Origin: an uncultured Phascolarctobacterium sp. | GTDB taxonomy: Bacteria > Bacillota > Negativicutes > Acidaminococcales > Acidaminococcaceae | Length of the DNA stretch: 64,000 bases | NCBI GenBank assembly: GCA_958448515.1 | Contig: CAUDEF010000003.1 | Location: 69,427 to 133,426, forward strand | Reading direction: 5' to 3' | Part shown: positions 35,564 to 45,682 of the stretch, piece by piece | Layout: the number at the start of each line of letters is the position of its first letter | Position numbering within the stretch: the first letter of the stretch is position 1 | Made by a program: the position numbers and the translations under genes | Notes under the pieces: model-generated | What the model was told of the DNA's origin: nothing | What the model saw: only the letters and a program-made list of their open reading frames with translations | The model's database searches: none

Positions 35564-36502
35564 TTATCTGGCACTCAGCAAAATCATCTCACATAAATCA
35601 GGGAAGGATATACCAACAGCACCTGCTGCTTTAGGAACCAAACTTGTAGCAGTCATGCCAGGTACTGTATTTGCTTCAAGAACATAACCAATGTTATTTT
35701 CGTCAAGCATTATATCAACTCTCGCAACCCCGCTTAATCCCAATACGCGGTAAGTAGATAAGGCCAGGCTTTGCACATAAGCCGTAACCTCTTCACTTAA
35801 AGGCGCAGGCACTAAATAATCTGTAGCGCCTTTAGTATATTTGGAATGAAAATCATAAGCACCGGAATGCGGCGCAATCATAATGACAGGCAAAGGAACT
35901 GCAACACCATTGTCTTCCATCACGGAAACAGTAAGTTCTTTGCCACTGATACATTCCTCAACTAAAGTATTTTCAGAATATCTGAATGTTTCCTCTAAAG
36001 CAGGAATAATCTCTGCTTCTTCTTTAACAATAACAACGCCAATACTTGAGCCTTGTGAAGCAGCTTTAATAACTACCGGCAAAGCAAAAGAAGATAAAAT
36101 ATCCTTTTTTACCATTTCCAAATCAGCATTAATTTTTTTGTTAAAAATCAAAGATTTTGGTGTAGATATATTTTCAGCAAGCAAAAATCTCTTAGTAGCA
36201 GCTTTATCCATAGCTACTGCACTTGCCAGTACTCTGCTTCCTGTATAAGGAATATTCAACGCTTCCAAAATACTCTGCAGTCTTCCATCTTCTCCATACA
36301 TGCCATGCACAGCATTAAATACAACTTTAGCAACGCAATTTTTTAAATCTTCAGTTACAGTAAGCGGATTAAGCTCAATACTTTTTACATTATAGCCTTT
36401 ACCTGCAAGTGCCTCTGCAATAGCACTGCCAGTTACTCTGGAAATCTCAGCTTCGGAGGATGGTCCCCCCATTACAACAGCAACAACATCCTGTTTATTC
36501 AT
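35564..36502 (-). CDS. ddl: D-alanine--D-alanine ligase
   Basis: The 312-residue ATP-grasp enzyme makes the D-Ala-D-Ala dipeptide for peptidoglycan. It shows VMGGPSSEAEISRVTG, HGMYGEDGRLQ, KAASQGSSIGV and the C-terminal EANTVPGMT with the metal-binding residues. The length is standard. The ATG is 8 nt inside the end of murC (ATGAATAA), so translation is coupled. Confidence 0.96.
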   Translation of the reverse strand: MNKQDVVAVVMGGPSSEAEISRVTGSAIAEALAGKGYNVKSIELNPLTVTEDLKNCVAKVVFNAVHGMYGEDGRLQSILEALNIPYTGSRVLASAVAMDKAATKRFLLAENISTPKSLIFNKKINADLEMVKKDILSSFALPVVIKAASQGSSIGVVIVKEEAEIIPALEETFRYSENTLVEECISGKELTVSVMEDNGVAVPLPVIMIAPHSGAYDFHSKYTKGATDYLVPAPLSEEVTAYVQSLALSTYRVLGLSGVARVDIMLDENNIGYVLEANTVPGMTATSLVPKAAGAVGISFPDLCEMILLSAR

Positions 36503-37880
36503 GACTTTTATTCTCCATTTCCAAAACTAATTTTTCGCCAACTTTATAAACATCACCTGCACCGATAGTCATAACCAGATCGCCGGCTTTAACTGTATCG
36601 AGCAGATATTTTTCAACGTCCGCAAGAGAAGATATATATTTTACATTGTTCTGACCTGCCTCCGCAACACCAGCAGCTAAATTTTCACTGGTGATTCCGT
36701 CGATAGCATCTTCTCCTGCTGCATATATGTCCGTAAGAATAATTTCATCACAATCAGCAAAACATTTACAGAAATCATCAAACAATAACTTGGTTCTGCT
36801 GTATCTATGAGGCTGAAATACACAAATCAATCTTTCTGATCTTGTTTGCCGTGCAGCCTTTAATGTTACTCCTATTTCAGTAGGATGATGAGCGTAATCA
36901 TCTACAACCCAAACGCCTTTAACTTTGCCTTTTGTTTCAAAGCGACGCTTTGCACCGCCAAACTTTGCCAAAGACTTCAGTATATCTTCCACACTTACAT
37001 TCATTTCTCTGCCAACAGCAAATGCACCAACTGAATTTAATACATTATGCCTTCCAGGAACAATAAGTCTTACATCAGTTACAAAATCACCTTTGTAAGA
37101 CAGTTTATAATTAGTTCCATCGGCATTATAAACAATATCAGCAGCTGTATAATCAGCATCAGTTTCATCAATTCCATAACTTATAACGCATTGGTCTGTC
37201 TCTGAAGCCAGCTTTTTTACCTTCTCGTTATCAATACATAAGACAGCTTTTCCACCTGGTTTCAAATTAGCTAAAAACTGTTTAAAAGCTGCATAGATAT
37301 TTTCTTCACTGCCATAGTGATCCATATGGTCATTTTCAATATTAGTGATTAAAGCAATACTGGAATTAAACTTTAAAAAAGAGCCGTCACTTTCATCTGC
37401 TTCAGCAACGACAAATTTCCCTTCACCATTTCTTGCGTTGCCTCCCAGACTGCTTACTTCACCGCCAATCACAATTGTCGGATCACAGCCCCCTTCTGCA
37501 GCAATGCAGGAAATCATCGCGCTTGTAGTTGTTTTTCCATGAGCACCTGCAACAGCTATACCGTCAGCAGCATTTAAAATTTCTGCCAGCACGTCACTTC
37601 TGTGCAAAACTGGAATATTAAGTTTTCTTGCTTCCACCAACTCTTCGTTATCCTGATGGATAGCTGTAGAAATTACCACCGCATCTACATCATGGACCTG
37701 CTCTTTTTTATGTCCGATATAAACAACTGCACCTTCATCCTGCAGGTGTTTTGACATTCTGCTTAAACCAAGGTCTGACCCGCTTACGTGATAGCCTCTT
37801 TTTAAAAGCACATAAGCAATAGCACTCATGCCTGCGCCACCGATGCCAATAAAATGTATATTATGTAAATCTTTTATCAC
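36495..37880 (-). CDS. murC: MurC, UDP-N-acetylmuramate--L-alanine ligase
   Basis: The 461-residue enzyme adds the first residue of the stem peptide. It shows the N-terminal HFIGIGGAGMSAIAY, the ATP loop GAHGKTTTSAM and the late motifs DDYAHHPTEI and FQPHRYSRT. Three-domain Mur ligase of usual length. It overlaps ddl and follows murG by 14 nt. The fused or adjacent murB seen in other clusters is missing. Confidence 0.97.
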   Translation of the reverse strand: MIKDLHNIHFIGIGGAGMSAIAYVLLKRGYHVSGSDLGLSRMSKHLQDEGAVVYIGHKKEQVHDVDAVVISTAIHQDNEELVEARKLNIPVLHRSDVLAEILNAADGIAVAGAHGKTTTSAMISCIAAEGGCDPTIVIGGEVSSLGGNARNGEGKFVVAEADESDGSFLKFNSSIALITNIENDHMDHYGSEENIYAAFKQFLANLKPGGKAVLCIDNEKVKKLASETDQCVISYGIDETDADYTAADIVYNADGTNYKLSYKGDFVTDVRLIVPGRHNVLNSVGAFAVGREMNVSVEDILKSLAKFGGAKRRFETKGKVKGVWVVDDYAHHPTEIGVTLKAARQTRSERLICVFQPHRYSRTKLLFDDFCKCFADCDEIILTDIYAAGEDAIDGITSENLAAGVAEAGQNNVKYISSLADVEKYLLDTVKAGDLVMTIGAGDVYKVGEKLVLEMENKSHE

Positions 37881-37894
37881 AAAAAAGCCTCCAG

Positions 37895-38995
37895 TTATTT
37901 TACTAATTCCAAGGCCTGCCTGGCAATAACCATAGCTGCTTCAGGCTTGCCCAAAGCCCTGGCAGCATCCTGCATCATCTGTAACTCACTTTTATGTACA
38001 AGCAGATGTTCAATAGCTTCCAAAAGCTTTTCTCCATCTACATCTTTATCCAAAATTACTTTTGCCGCGCCCTGAGCTTCTATCGCTCTGGCATTAAATT
38101 CCTGATGATTTGCTGTAGCATAGGGATAGGGAATCAAAATAGACGGTATTCCTTTAGCCATTAACTCAGCCAGGCCTATTGCACCTGCTCTGAAAACAGC
38201 AAGATCAGCTGCAGCTAAAGCTGCCGGCATATTATGCAAATAAGGTTTTATGATTATATTATCTCCAACTCCGCCTTTTTCAGCAATATCAGACATATAT
38301 TGTTCATAATTGGCATCGCCAGTTACATGTAAAACCTGCACATCATGTCTTTCTGAAAGCAAAACTTCCGCTTCCAGCATTGCATTATTTATACTTCTTG
38401 CTCCTCTGCTGCCGCCGGAAACCAAAATAGTTTTCTTCGCCGGATCAAGCCCCAGCTCTGCAACAGCATCTTCACGACCGTAGGCTAAAATCTCACTTCT
38501 GATAGGATTGCCCGTATATTGTTTTTCCACTTTATTGAAAAAATACTTGCCTGCTTCCTTATAACCAAGAAATACTTTTTCTACATAGCGGGATAATATC
38601 TTATTAGTTATACCAGGCATTGCATTCTGTTCCTGAATACATGTAGGTATTCCCTTCAACGCAGCCATAAAAACAACAGGTCCGCATACATAACCTCCGG
38701 TACCTATTACTAAATCAGGATTTATGCTGTTTATAAGTTTATACGCATCATATAATCCCTGAAAAAGTTTTACTCCGCTGCGCAAAGTATCAATACTCAA
38801 ACTGCGTCTGAATCCGGCAACTTCTATATACTTGATATCATAACCGTACCGGGGAACAATATTTTTTTCCAAGCCCTGCTTTGTACCAATAAAGGTAATA
38901 TCTATTTGGGGATCGATTTTTTTCAACTGATCTGCGATAGTTAATGCCGGATAAATATGTCCACCGGTACCACCGCCGGAAAGTACAACTTTCAA
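37895..38995 (-). CDS. murG: MurG, lipid II-forming GlcNAc transferase
   Basis: The 366-residue peripheral membrane GT28 enzyme adds GlcNAc to lipid I. It has the N-terminal glycine loop LSGGGTGGHIYPAL, the GGYVCGP region, and the C-terminal UDP-GlcNAc site with SGGSRGARSIN and RAGAIGLAELMAKGIPSI. Length normal. It follows murD by 19 nt, at the place where ftsW normally sits between murD and murG. Confidence 0.97.
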   Translation of the reverse strand: MKVVLSGGGTGGHIYPALTIADQLKKIDPQIDITFIGTKQGLEKNIVPRYGYDIKYIEVAGFRRSLSIDTLRSGVKLFQGLYDAYKLINSINPDLVIGTGGYVCGPVVFMAALKGIPTCIQEQNAMPGITNKILSRYVEKVFLGYKEAGKYFFNKVEKQYTGNPIRSEILAYGREDAVAELGLDPAKKTILVSGGSRGARSINNAMLEAEVLLSERHDVQVLHVTGDANYEQYMSDIAEKGGVGDNIIIKPYLHNMPAALAAADLAVFRAGAIGLAELMAKGIPSILIPYPYATANHQEFNARAIEAQGAAKVILDKDVDGEKLLEAIEHLLVHKSELQMMQDAARALGKPEAAMVIARQALELVK

Positions 38996-39014
38996 AATTC
39001 TGCCTCCTAAACTG

Positions 39015-40367
39015 TTATTTTAATTTCTGTACTAATTTTTTAAAATAACGTCCGCGTTCGGGATAATTTTTAAACATATCAAAAGAAGAACATGCTGGTG
39101 ATAACAATACAACCTGCGGTTCTGCTGCAATCTCATATGCTTTATTTACTGCCTCAGCAAAAGAGTCAACTAAAATAATATTTTTAACTCCGCATTTTAA
39201 GGCAGTATCATTAAAACGCTCTCTTGCTTCACCTAACAAAATGAGAGTATCCGTTTTTTCTCTGACAAGATTCATCATCGGTTCAAGCTCTGTCATTTTA
39301 TCATGTCCGCCAGCCAGTAAAATAATATGACCGTTCGGAAAAGCCTCCAGAGCTTTTATTGTAGAATCGGTATTGGTAGCCTTAGAGTCATTATAATAAG
39401 AAACTCCGTTTATAGTAGCAACATACTCCAGTCTATGCTCCACACTGTGAAAATTACGCAGTACATCTGCAATATCAGAAATCCTGACACCTGCAAAATA
39501 GCCGCAGGCAATTGCAGCCAACACATTTTCTTCATTGTGGCCGCCAAATAAATGCAGTTCATTTTTATTGCATACAGGAATTATATTACCGTTCCACTTA
39601 ATAGTAAAGATATCATTATCTAAAAAAATACCCTGATCTAATATATGCTTCCTGCTAAAAAAGCATACCTGTCCGTCTGTTTCTTCAGCCCAGGATTTTA
39701 CTTCTTCATCATCATAATTCAAAACAGTAATCTGTGCAGAACTTTGATTTCTGAAAATATTCTTTTTGGCATCGCCATATGCTTTCATTGTATGATGACG
39801 TTCCAGATGATCCGGCGTAAGGTTAAGCACAACTGCAATATCAGGACTGAAGCTCTTTACAAATTCCAGCTGAAAACTGGAAAGTTCCGCAGCAAGCCAG
39901 CTGTTTTCATCAAGCGGCTCTGTTTCCTTGGAAAGAGCAAAGCCAATATTGCCGCCTACCGCAGAATTTACCGGCAGCCTTTTTAAAAGCTCACCAACTA
40001 ATGTTGTTGTTGTCGTTTTGCCATTGGTACCGGTAATCGCAGCTATATGTCCCTTATATAATCTGCCGGCATATTCTACTTCGCTTATAACTTCTATACC
40101 CATTTGCTGCGCCAGAAGAACATTACTGTTATCACCTGGTACACCGGGAGAAAGTATAAGTAAATCTGCCGCATCAATAACATCAGAAAAATTTCCGCAA
40201 ACCAGTCCGCCGCCGTTTTTTACCAGCGCGTTAAGTAAATCTGCCTCTATTTCACATTCATTATCATTATATAAATAGACCCTTGCTCCATGTTTTAGCA
40301 GTACCTCAGCAGCACCCTTGCCGCTTATTCCGGCACCGTAAACAATTACTGTCTTTTGTTCAGACAT
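39015..40367 (-). CDS. murD: MurD, UDP-MurNAc-L-Ala--D-glutamate ligase
   Basis: The 450-residue enzyme adds D-glutamate. The ATG at 40367 follows AGGAGG by 7 nt; a longer in-frame extension to 40466 overlaps mraY and is not coding. Motifs: YGAGISGKGAAEVL, ITGTNGKTTTTTLVG, LNLTPDHLERH and NDSKATNTDS. It lies 11 nt after mraY. Confidence 0.97.
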   Translation of the reverse strand: MSEQKTVIVYGAGISGKGAAEVLLKHGARVYLYNDNECEIEADLLNALVKNGGGLVCGNFSDVIDAADLLILSPGVPGDNSNVLLAQQMGIEVISEVEYAGRLYKGHIAAITGTNGKTTTTTLVGELLKRLPVNSAVGGNIGFALSKETEPLDENSWLAAELSSFQLEFVKSFSPDIAVVLNLTPDHLERHHTMKAYGDAKKNIFRNQSSAQITVLNYDDEEVKSWAEETDGQVCFFSRKHILDQGIFLDNDIFTIKWNGNIIPVCNKNELHLFGGHNEENVLAAIACGYFAGVRISDIADVLRNFHSVEHRLEYVATINGVSYYNDSKATNTDSTIKALEAFPNGHIILLAGGHDKMTELEPMMNLVREKTDTLILLGEARERFNDTALKCGVKNIILVDSFAEAVNKAYEIAAEPQVVLLSPACSSFDMFKNYPERGRYFKKLVQKLK

Positions 40368-40378
40368 TTTCAGTCCTC

Positions 40379-41338
40379 CTATTTTATATACCACAAACCT
40401 AAAGAAATAAGAGAAAGTACGCAGCTGACCCCTGTAAATACAGCTACAACTTTTGTTTCTTTCCATCCACCCAGTTCAAAATGATGGTGGATTGGGCTCA
40501 TGCGAAAAATTTTCTTACCCTTAGTTAATCTAAAATAAGTAACCTGAATTATAACTGACGCTGCCTCAGCAACATAGATACCTCCAAGGATAATAAGCAG
40601 TAACTCTGTCTGTGTTAAAAGCGCCAGAGCAGCAACTGCTCCGCCTAAAGCCAGTGAGCCTGTATCTCCCATAAATACTTTTGCCGGGTAACGATTAAAA
40701 AACAAAAATCCCACACAGGCGCCTGCAACAGCCACTGCAAAGCCGCCTAAATCAGCCATTCCGCTCATATAAGCAATAGCAGCAAATACGATTGTTACCG
40801 GAATACTGACAAAAGAAACAAGACCATCCAAACCATCAGTCAGATTTACAGCATTAGTAGTTCCAACCAGAAGCAGAAAAGCAATAATGTAGTAACCCAT
40901 ACCTAAATCTACAAAAACATCTGTTCCCGGAATCCACAATGTCTGATGCCCGCCGTGTGATTCTGCAAAATATACATAAGCACCAGCCAATATAAATTGC
41001 ATTAAAAACTTCTGCACGGCAGTCAGTCCAAGGTTTCTTTTCATAACTACTTTAATATAGTCATCAATAAAACCAATTACCGCGTGACCAAAAGTCAGAA
41101 CCAGCGCAATAACTACTGCAGGTGTAATATCACCCCATACCCATACCGAACTGGCAATGGCAGCAAGCATCATTATACCGCCCATGGTAGGTGTTCCGCT
41201 CTTTTTCATATGATTCTTTGGTCCGCATTCTCTTATGCTCTGACCAAATTTAAGCTTGTGTAAAAAAGGAATTAAAACAGGACCTATAATTACACAGATT
41301 ATTACTGATGTTATGAACATCCCAAACAAAGATAACAT
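40379..41338 (-). CDS. mraY: MraY, phospho-MurNAc-pentapeptide translocase
   Basis: The 319-residue integral membrane enzyme (about ten hydrophobic segments) makes lipid I on undecaprenyl phosphate. Active-site motifs are GTPTMGGIM, FIDDYIKV, NLTDGLDGL and the C-terminal SPIHHHFELGGW. It follows murF by 17 nt. Confidence 0.97.
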   Translation of the reverse strand: MLSLFGMFITSVIICVIIGPVLIPFLHKLKFGQSIRECGPKNHMKKSGTPTMGGIMMLAAIASSVWVWGDITPAVVIALVLTFGHAVIGFIDDYIKVVMKRNLGLTAVQKFLMQFILAGAYVYFAESHGGHQTLWIPGTDVFVDLGMGYYIIAFLLLVGTTNAVNLTDGLDGLVSFVSIPVTIVFAAIAYMSGMADLGGFAVAVAGACVGFLFFNRYPAKVFMGDTGSLALGGAVAALALLTQTELLLIILGGIYVAEAASVIIQVTYFRLTKGKKIFRMSPIHHHFELGGWKETKVVAVFTGVSCVLSLISLGLWYIK

Positions 41339-41355
41339 TATTGACCTCTCAAATT

Positions 41356-42726
41356 TTATTTAAACAATTCCAGCATTTTATCTGCCTGCATTGAGCGTGA
41401 TCCTTTCAAAAGAATAATATCGCCGCTTTTTGCCATCTGACGCAGTACATCAGAAGCCTCCTGCCTGTCTTTGCAGTGCATTACGTCTGCTCCCATTTTT
41501 TTAGCTTCATCACTTATAAATGCAGCCTCATCACCATAAGTAAGGATAAAATCAGTACCATTTTCAACGGCCAGCTGTCCAACTTTTCTGTGACTGCTTT
41601 CAGAAATATGACCAAGCTCCAGCATGTCAGCCAAAACAGCCACAGATCTGCTTCCCGGAGCAGCTTTTTTAGCCTCGGCAAGAGTTTTTAAAGCAGCCTC
41701 CATAGAGGCAGGACTGGCATTATAAGCATCATTGATAAAAGTTATATCGCCTATGTATACAATCTCCTGTCTGCTGCCGGTTAGACGTGCAGTAGCAAGT
41801 GCTCTGGCGCTGTCTTCTGCAGCAACTCCATAGCAGGCTGCACCGGCAATAGCAGAAAGCGCATTATAAACATTATGCTCACCAATAAGCTGCAATTTTA
41901 CTTCAATTTCTTTGCCTGTACTTTTTTCAATACAGGTAAATACAGTTCCCAGTGCGGAAGTTCTGATATTGCAGCCCTGATAGTCACAAATATCAGATAA
42001 GCCAAAATACACAACTTTTGCTTTAGTTTTCTGAGCAGCAGCCTTTACATATTCGTTATCGCCATTCAAAACAGCAAAACCATTTTCAGGCAAATCAACA
42101 ACTATCTCACTTTTAGCTTTGCCAATATTTTCCATACTGCCCAAAAGTTCCATATGTGTTTCTCCAACATTGGTAATTAATCCGCTGTCAGGCTCAGCAA
42201 TTTCACAAAGCTCTGCAATCTGTCCAAGTCCACGCATACCCATTTCAACAACAGCTATGTCAGTATCAGAAGTAATACTGAATAAAGTTTTCGGCAGGCC
42301 AATCTCATTATTAAAATTTCCCTGTGTTTTAAGTACTTTATATTTAGACGCAAGGCAGGCAGCCAGAAGATCTTTAGTAGAAGTCTTGCCATTAGAGCCT
42401 GTTACAGCAAAAACTTTCAGATTTTTGAAACTTTTGCGATAATAATTTGCCAGCTGCTGATAAGCCTTTAAAGTGTCTTCAACCTCAAATACAGGTATTT
42501 CCCCGGAAATATCCTGTACCTTTCTGGAAACCATTACTCCTCCTGCACCGGCAGCAACAGCTTTAAGGCAATAATCATGACCGTCAAAATTCTCTCCCGC
42601 CAAAGCTACAAAAAGTTCCCCCTTCTGCACATTACGGGAGTCAGTTGTAATTCCGCTGAATTCAACTTCAGGACGCATTCCTCTGCTCAGCCCAAGAGCT
42701 TCTTCTATCTGACTTATAGTAATCAT
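41356..42726 (-). CDS. murF: MurF, D-Ala-D-Ala-adding ligase
   Basis: The 456-residue enzyme completes the UDP-MurNAc-pentapeptide. ATP loop VTGSNGKTSTKDLL, VVEMGMRGLGQI, NDAYNASPASM and VLADMLELG identify MurF. Its ATG follows the murE stop without a gap (TAAATG), so translation is coupled. Confidence 0.97.
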   Translation of the reverse strand: MITISQIEEALGLSRGMRPEVEFSGITTDSRNVQKGELFVALAGENFDGHDYCLKAVAAGAGGVMVSRKVQDISGEIPVFEVEDTLKAYQQLANYYRKSFKNLKVFAVTGSNGKTSTKDLLAACLASKYKVLKTQGNFNNEIGLPKTLFSITSDTDIAVVEMGMRGLGQIAELCEIAEPDSGLITNVGETHMELLGSMENIGKAKSEIVVDLPENGFAVLNGDNEYVKAAAQKTKAKVVYFGLSDICDYQGCNIRTSALGTVFTCIEKSTGKEIEVKLQLIGEHNVYNALSAIAGAACYGVAAEDSARALATARLTGSRQEIVYIGDITFINDAYNASPASMEAALKTLAEAKKAAPGSRSVAVLADMLELGHISESSHRKVGQLAVENGTDFILTYGDEAAFISDEAKKMGADVMHCKDRQEASDVLRQMAKSGDIILLKGSRSMQADKMLELFK

Positions 42727-44208
42727 TTATTTGTCACTCCAATACTCCATAACAACTTCTCTGTCGTCAAAGTGAATAGTACGATCTTTTAAAATCTGAT
42801 ATGTTTCGTGGCCTTTGCCGGCAAGCATAATTACATCATCAGCACCTGCATTAGCCAGTGCATATTCAATAGCCTGGCGTCTGTCGCTGAAGCGCTCTAC
42901 CTTTTTGCCGGCAGGTACATTCTGCAAAGCAGTAAAAATTTCATCAATAATCGCCTCAGGATCTTCTGTACGCGGATTGTCAGAAGTAACAATAACATTA
43001 TCCGCAAGTTCAAGAGCTATCTGACCCATAATAGGACGTTTTTTGTTGTCTCTGTCACCGCCGCAGCCAAAGACAGCCCATAATCTGCCTTTGGTAATCA
43101 AACGGGCAGTATTCAGTACATTCTCCAAACCATCAGGAGTATGTGCATAGTCAACAATAACAGTATACGGCTGACCTGCCTCTACCAGCTGAAAACGTCC
43201 GGGAACTCCGTCAAATCCATCCAGAACATCACAGATAATATTTTTATCAATTTTTTCTGCCAGCATGGCAGCAACGGCAGCCATGACATTATAAACATTA
43301 AATTCCCCTGTAATTTTGAGATTTAAATTCATTTCCCCTATCGGTGTATGCAGATTAAGCTGCATATGTTTTGCTTCTACGGTAAAACTCAGAGGATAGA
43401 TGTCATTGCTTTCATCCTTGCCATAGCTGATGGTATTTACTTTGGTTCTTGCTTTGATAATGGCAGAACTTGGATCATCCATGTTGAAAACTGCATTTTT
43501 ATTGGCTTTTTGTCCCTCTGCAAGATGTTCAAACAAAATACTTTTTGCATCTCTGTAATTTTCTAAAGTTTTATGAAAATCCAGATGATCCTGAGTAATA
43601 TTTGTCAAAACCGCGCAGTCATACTCACATCCGGCAACACGATTTAAAGCCAGAGCATGAGAAGAAACTTCCATTACCACATAATCACAGCCAGCCTGCT
43701 CCATAGCATATAAAGCTTTCTGCAAATCCACAACATCGGGTGTGGTATTATGAGCTTCAGTAACTTCATCTTCAATCATAATATTTATAGTACCAATTAA
43801 ACCAACTTTGTAACCTGCGCGTCTGAGTATAAGACGAATTATATTTGTTGTTGTTGTCTTGCCGTTAGTACCGGTTACACCAATCATGCGCATCTTTTTG
43901 CCGGGATAGTCAAAGAAAAACGGCACAATCTCTTCCATCGCAGTTCTTGTATCTTCAACCTGCAAAATTGTCATTCCGTCAGGAATTTCTTCCGGCATAT
44001 CTTCAACTAAAGCCGCTGCAGCACCTTTCTGAGCTGCCATCGGCAAAAATTTATGTCCATCAACAGTAGCGCCTTTTAAACAAATGAACAAAGAGCCCTC
44101 TTCAGCAGCTCTGGAATCTGCTGTAACATCAGTAATAATTTTATTAACATCACCAATTACTTTAACTTTTAGTAACTTATCTACAAGTACGGATAATTGC
44201 TTTTGCAT
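42727..44208 (-). CDS. murE: MurE, meso-diaminopimelate-adding ligase
   Basis: The 493-residue enzyme adds the third residue of the stem peptide. The ATG at 44208 has GGAGG 8 nt before; an in-frame TTG at 44223 lies next to that site and is unlikely. ATP loop VTGTNGKTTTTNII, DYAHTPDGLENVL, then the specificity motif TSDNPRTEDP: the DNPR form selects meso-diaminopimelate rather than lysine. It is preceded by a hairpin and a -10 box instead of an ftsI gene. Confidence 0.97.
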   Translation of the reverse strand: MQKQLSVLVDKLLKVKVIGDVNKIITDVTADSRAAEEGSLFICLKGATVDGHKFLPMAAQKGAAAALVEDMPEEIPDGMTILQVEDTRTAMEEIVPFFFDYPGKKMRMIGVTGTNGKTTTTNIIRLILRRAGYKVGLIGTINIMIEDEVTEAHNTTPDVVDLQKALYAMEQAGCDYVVMEVSSHALALNRVAGCEYDCAVLTNITQDHLDFHKTLENYRDAKSILFEHLAEGQKANKNAVFNMDDPSSAIIKARTKVNTISYGKDESNDIYPLSFTVEAKHMQLNLHTPIGEMNLNLKITGEFNVYNVMAAVAAMLAEKIDKNIICDVLDGFDGVPGRFQLVEAGQPYTVIVDYAHTPDGLENVLNTARLITKGRLWAVFGCGGDRDNKKRPIMGQIALELADNVIVTSDNPRTEDPEAIIDEIFTALQNVPAGKKVERFSDRRQAIEYALANAGADDVIMLAGKGHETYQILKDRTIHFDDREVVMEYWSDK

Positions 44209-44223
44209 AATATTGTCCTCCAA

Positions 44224-44303
44224 AATTGAAATGGCAGCCCTATAGGCTGCCTCCCAAAAATTCTCACTGAAATTATATCATAAAGTATCGCAAAAGGCTA
44301 CGC
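44224..44303 (-). promoter_or_regulatory. ftsL-murE junction with hairpin and -10 box
   Basis: This 80-nt spacer holds a TATAAT (44277-44272) without a clear -35 box, then a 7-bp hairpin GGCAGCC/GGCTGCC (44251-44245, 44239-44233) with loop TATAG and only a weak T tract. In most clusters ftsI or spoVD occupies this place. It may be an internal promoter of murE or a partial terminator. Confidence 0.45.
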
Positions 44304-44726
44304 CTATTTATCAGCTAAAGCATAAGTATTAGTATTCTTTACCGCACCTGATGCTTTAACATAAATATTACTGCGCGCCACATTCATCCCCAACTGCTTT
44401 TCAGCATAACCGATAATCCGATCAGGGCCTTTCAGCTGTTCTACTTCTATTTTCAATTCGTTATTTCTATTTATAAGCTGCACTTCCTGCTGTTTTAAAG
44501 AAACAAGCTCATTACTGACATCAATCATTACTCCGCTTCTGATAACGGAAAACAGGTATGCTCCGAGCAAAACTGCAGCAACCATGCACACTCTGTTTAA
44601 AAATCGTCTGCTGTTGTTTTCCTGTTCTCTTTGAGCTCTCTTTTCAGCAAGGCTTGGCTTGGCATACTGGTATTGTTCTTCTTCCCAAGCATAGTTATCA
44701 TATTTTTTAGCCAACACAGCTTTCAC
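44304..44726 (-). CDS. ftsL: FtsL-like septum formation protein
   Basis: The 140-residue bitopic protein has a charged cytoplasmic N-terminus, one membrane helix (VCMVAAVLLGAYLFSVI, about residues 47-64) and a coiled coil rich in Glu, Leu and Asn (about 75-105), then GPDRIIGYAEKQLGMNVA, a common FtsL/DivIC ending. Assignment rests on topology and position between rsmH and murE. It begins 4 nt after rsmH. Confidence 0.85.
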   Translation of the reverse strand: MKAVLAKKYDNYAWEEEQYQYAKPSLAEKRAQREQENNSRRFLNRVCMVAAVLLGAYLFSVIRSGVMIDVSNELVSLKQQEVQLINRNNELKIEVEQLKGPDRIIGYAEKQLGMNVARSNIYVKASGAVKNTNTYALADK

Positions 44727-44730
44727 ACCC

Positions 44731-45663
44731 TTAAATTTTTATCGCATACCTTAATCTTGCACTTCTTGAACGAGGATTTGCTTCAACCTCTCCTTTAGAC
44801 GGCACAATGCTGCCTGCCTTTTTTAACAACGGCTTTTTGCCGCAAACGCAAACCGGCAACTGAGGAGGACAGGTACATCCCTTTGCAAGCTCCGCAAAAA
44901 CCTGTTTAATAATTCTGTCTTCCAGAGAATGGAATGTTATTACACCAATCCTGCCGCCGCTCTTTAAACGATCAACCGCACTGCGCATTGTTTTCTCTAA
45001 AATACCCAGCTCATTATTTACTTCTATTCTGATAGCCTGAAAAGTTCTTTTAGCCGGATGGGGGCCATCAATTCTTGCACCTTTGGGAATCGCCCTCTTT
45101 ATAATATCAACCAGCTGATAGGTAGTAACTATAGGCTGTTCCTGTCTGTACTTCACAATAAACTGAGCTATGCGCTTGCTCCAGCGCTCCTCTCCATATC
45201 TATGAATAATATCTGCCAGCTCCGTTTCTTTATAGTTATTCACTATATAGGCAGCGTCAAGTCTGGCATCTTTATTCATTCTCATATCAAGAGGGCCGTC
45301 ATGCATGTATGAAAATCCTCTTTCAGGAGTATCCAGCTGATAACTGGAAACACCAAGATCAAAAAATATCCCATCAATCTTATCAATACCCATGTTATCT
45401 AAAACAGCAGTAAAATTTTCGAAATTTGACTTGGCTACGGCAGTATGGCATTTAAACTTACCAAGCAGTCTGGAGCTTGCGGCTGCAATAGCATCATCAT
45501 CCTGATCAATACCAATGAGCATGCCGCTCTCATCAAGTTTTGACGCAAAGCCACAGCTATGTCCGGCACCACCCATAGTGCAGTCCACATAAATGCCATT
45601 TTTATCTGTAATCAAAAAATCCACACTTTCATCAAAAAGTATGCTGACATGTTTAAATTCCAT
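44731..45663 (-). CDS. rsmH: RsmH, 16S rRNA C1402 N4-methyltransferase
   Basis: The 310-residue SAM-dependent methyltransferase (old name MraW) shows DCTMGGAGHSCGFASKL, DGIFFDLGVSSYQLD, FSYMHDGPLDMRM and ITFHSLEDRIIKQVF, plus CTCPPQLPVCVCG near the end. Length is normal. Second gene of the cluster, 19 nt after mraZ. Confidence 0.97.
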   Translation of the reverse strand: MEFKHVSILFDESVDFLITDKNGIYVDCTMGGAGHSCGFASKLDESGMLIGIDQDDDAIAAASSRLLGKFKCHTAVAKSNFENFTAVLDNMGIDKIDGIFFDLGVSSYQLDTPERGFSYMHDGPLDMRMNKDARLDAAYIVNNYKETELADIIHRYGEERWSKRIAQFIVKYRQEQPIVTTYQLVDIIKRAIPKGARIDGPHPAKRTFQAIRIEVNNELGILEKTMRSAVDRLKSGGRIGVITFHSLEDRIIKQVFAELAKGCTCPPQLPVCVCGKKPLLKKAGSIVPSKGEVEANPRSRSARLRYAIKI

Positions 45664-45682
45664 CTTTTTACCGCCTGTTTGC

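Noticed and set aside
40368..40466. A 33-residue N-terminal extension of murD
   Set aside because: It overlaps mraY, and AGGAGG lies in front of the ATG at 40367.
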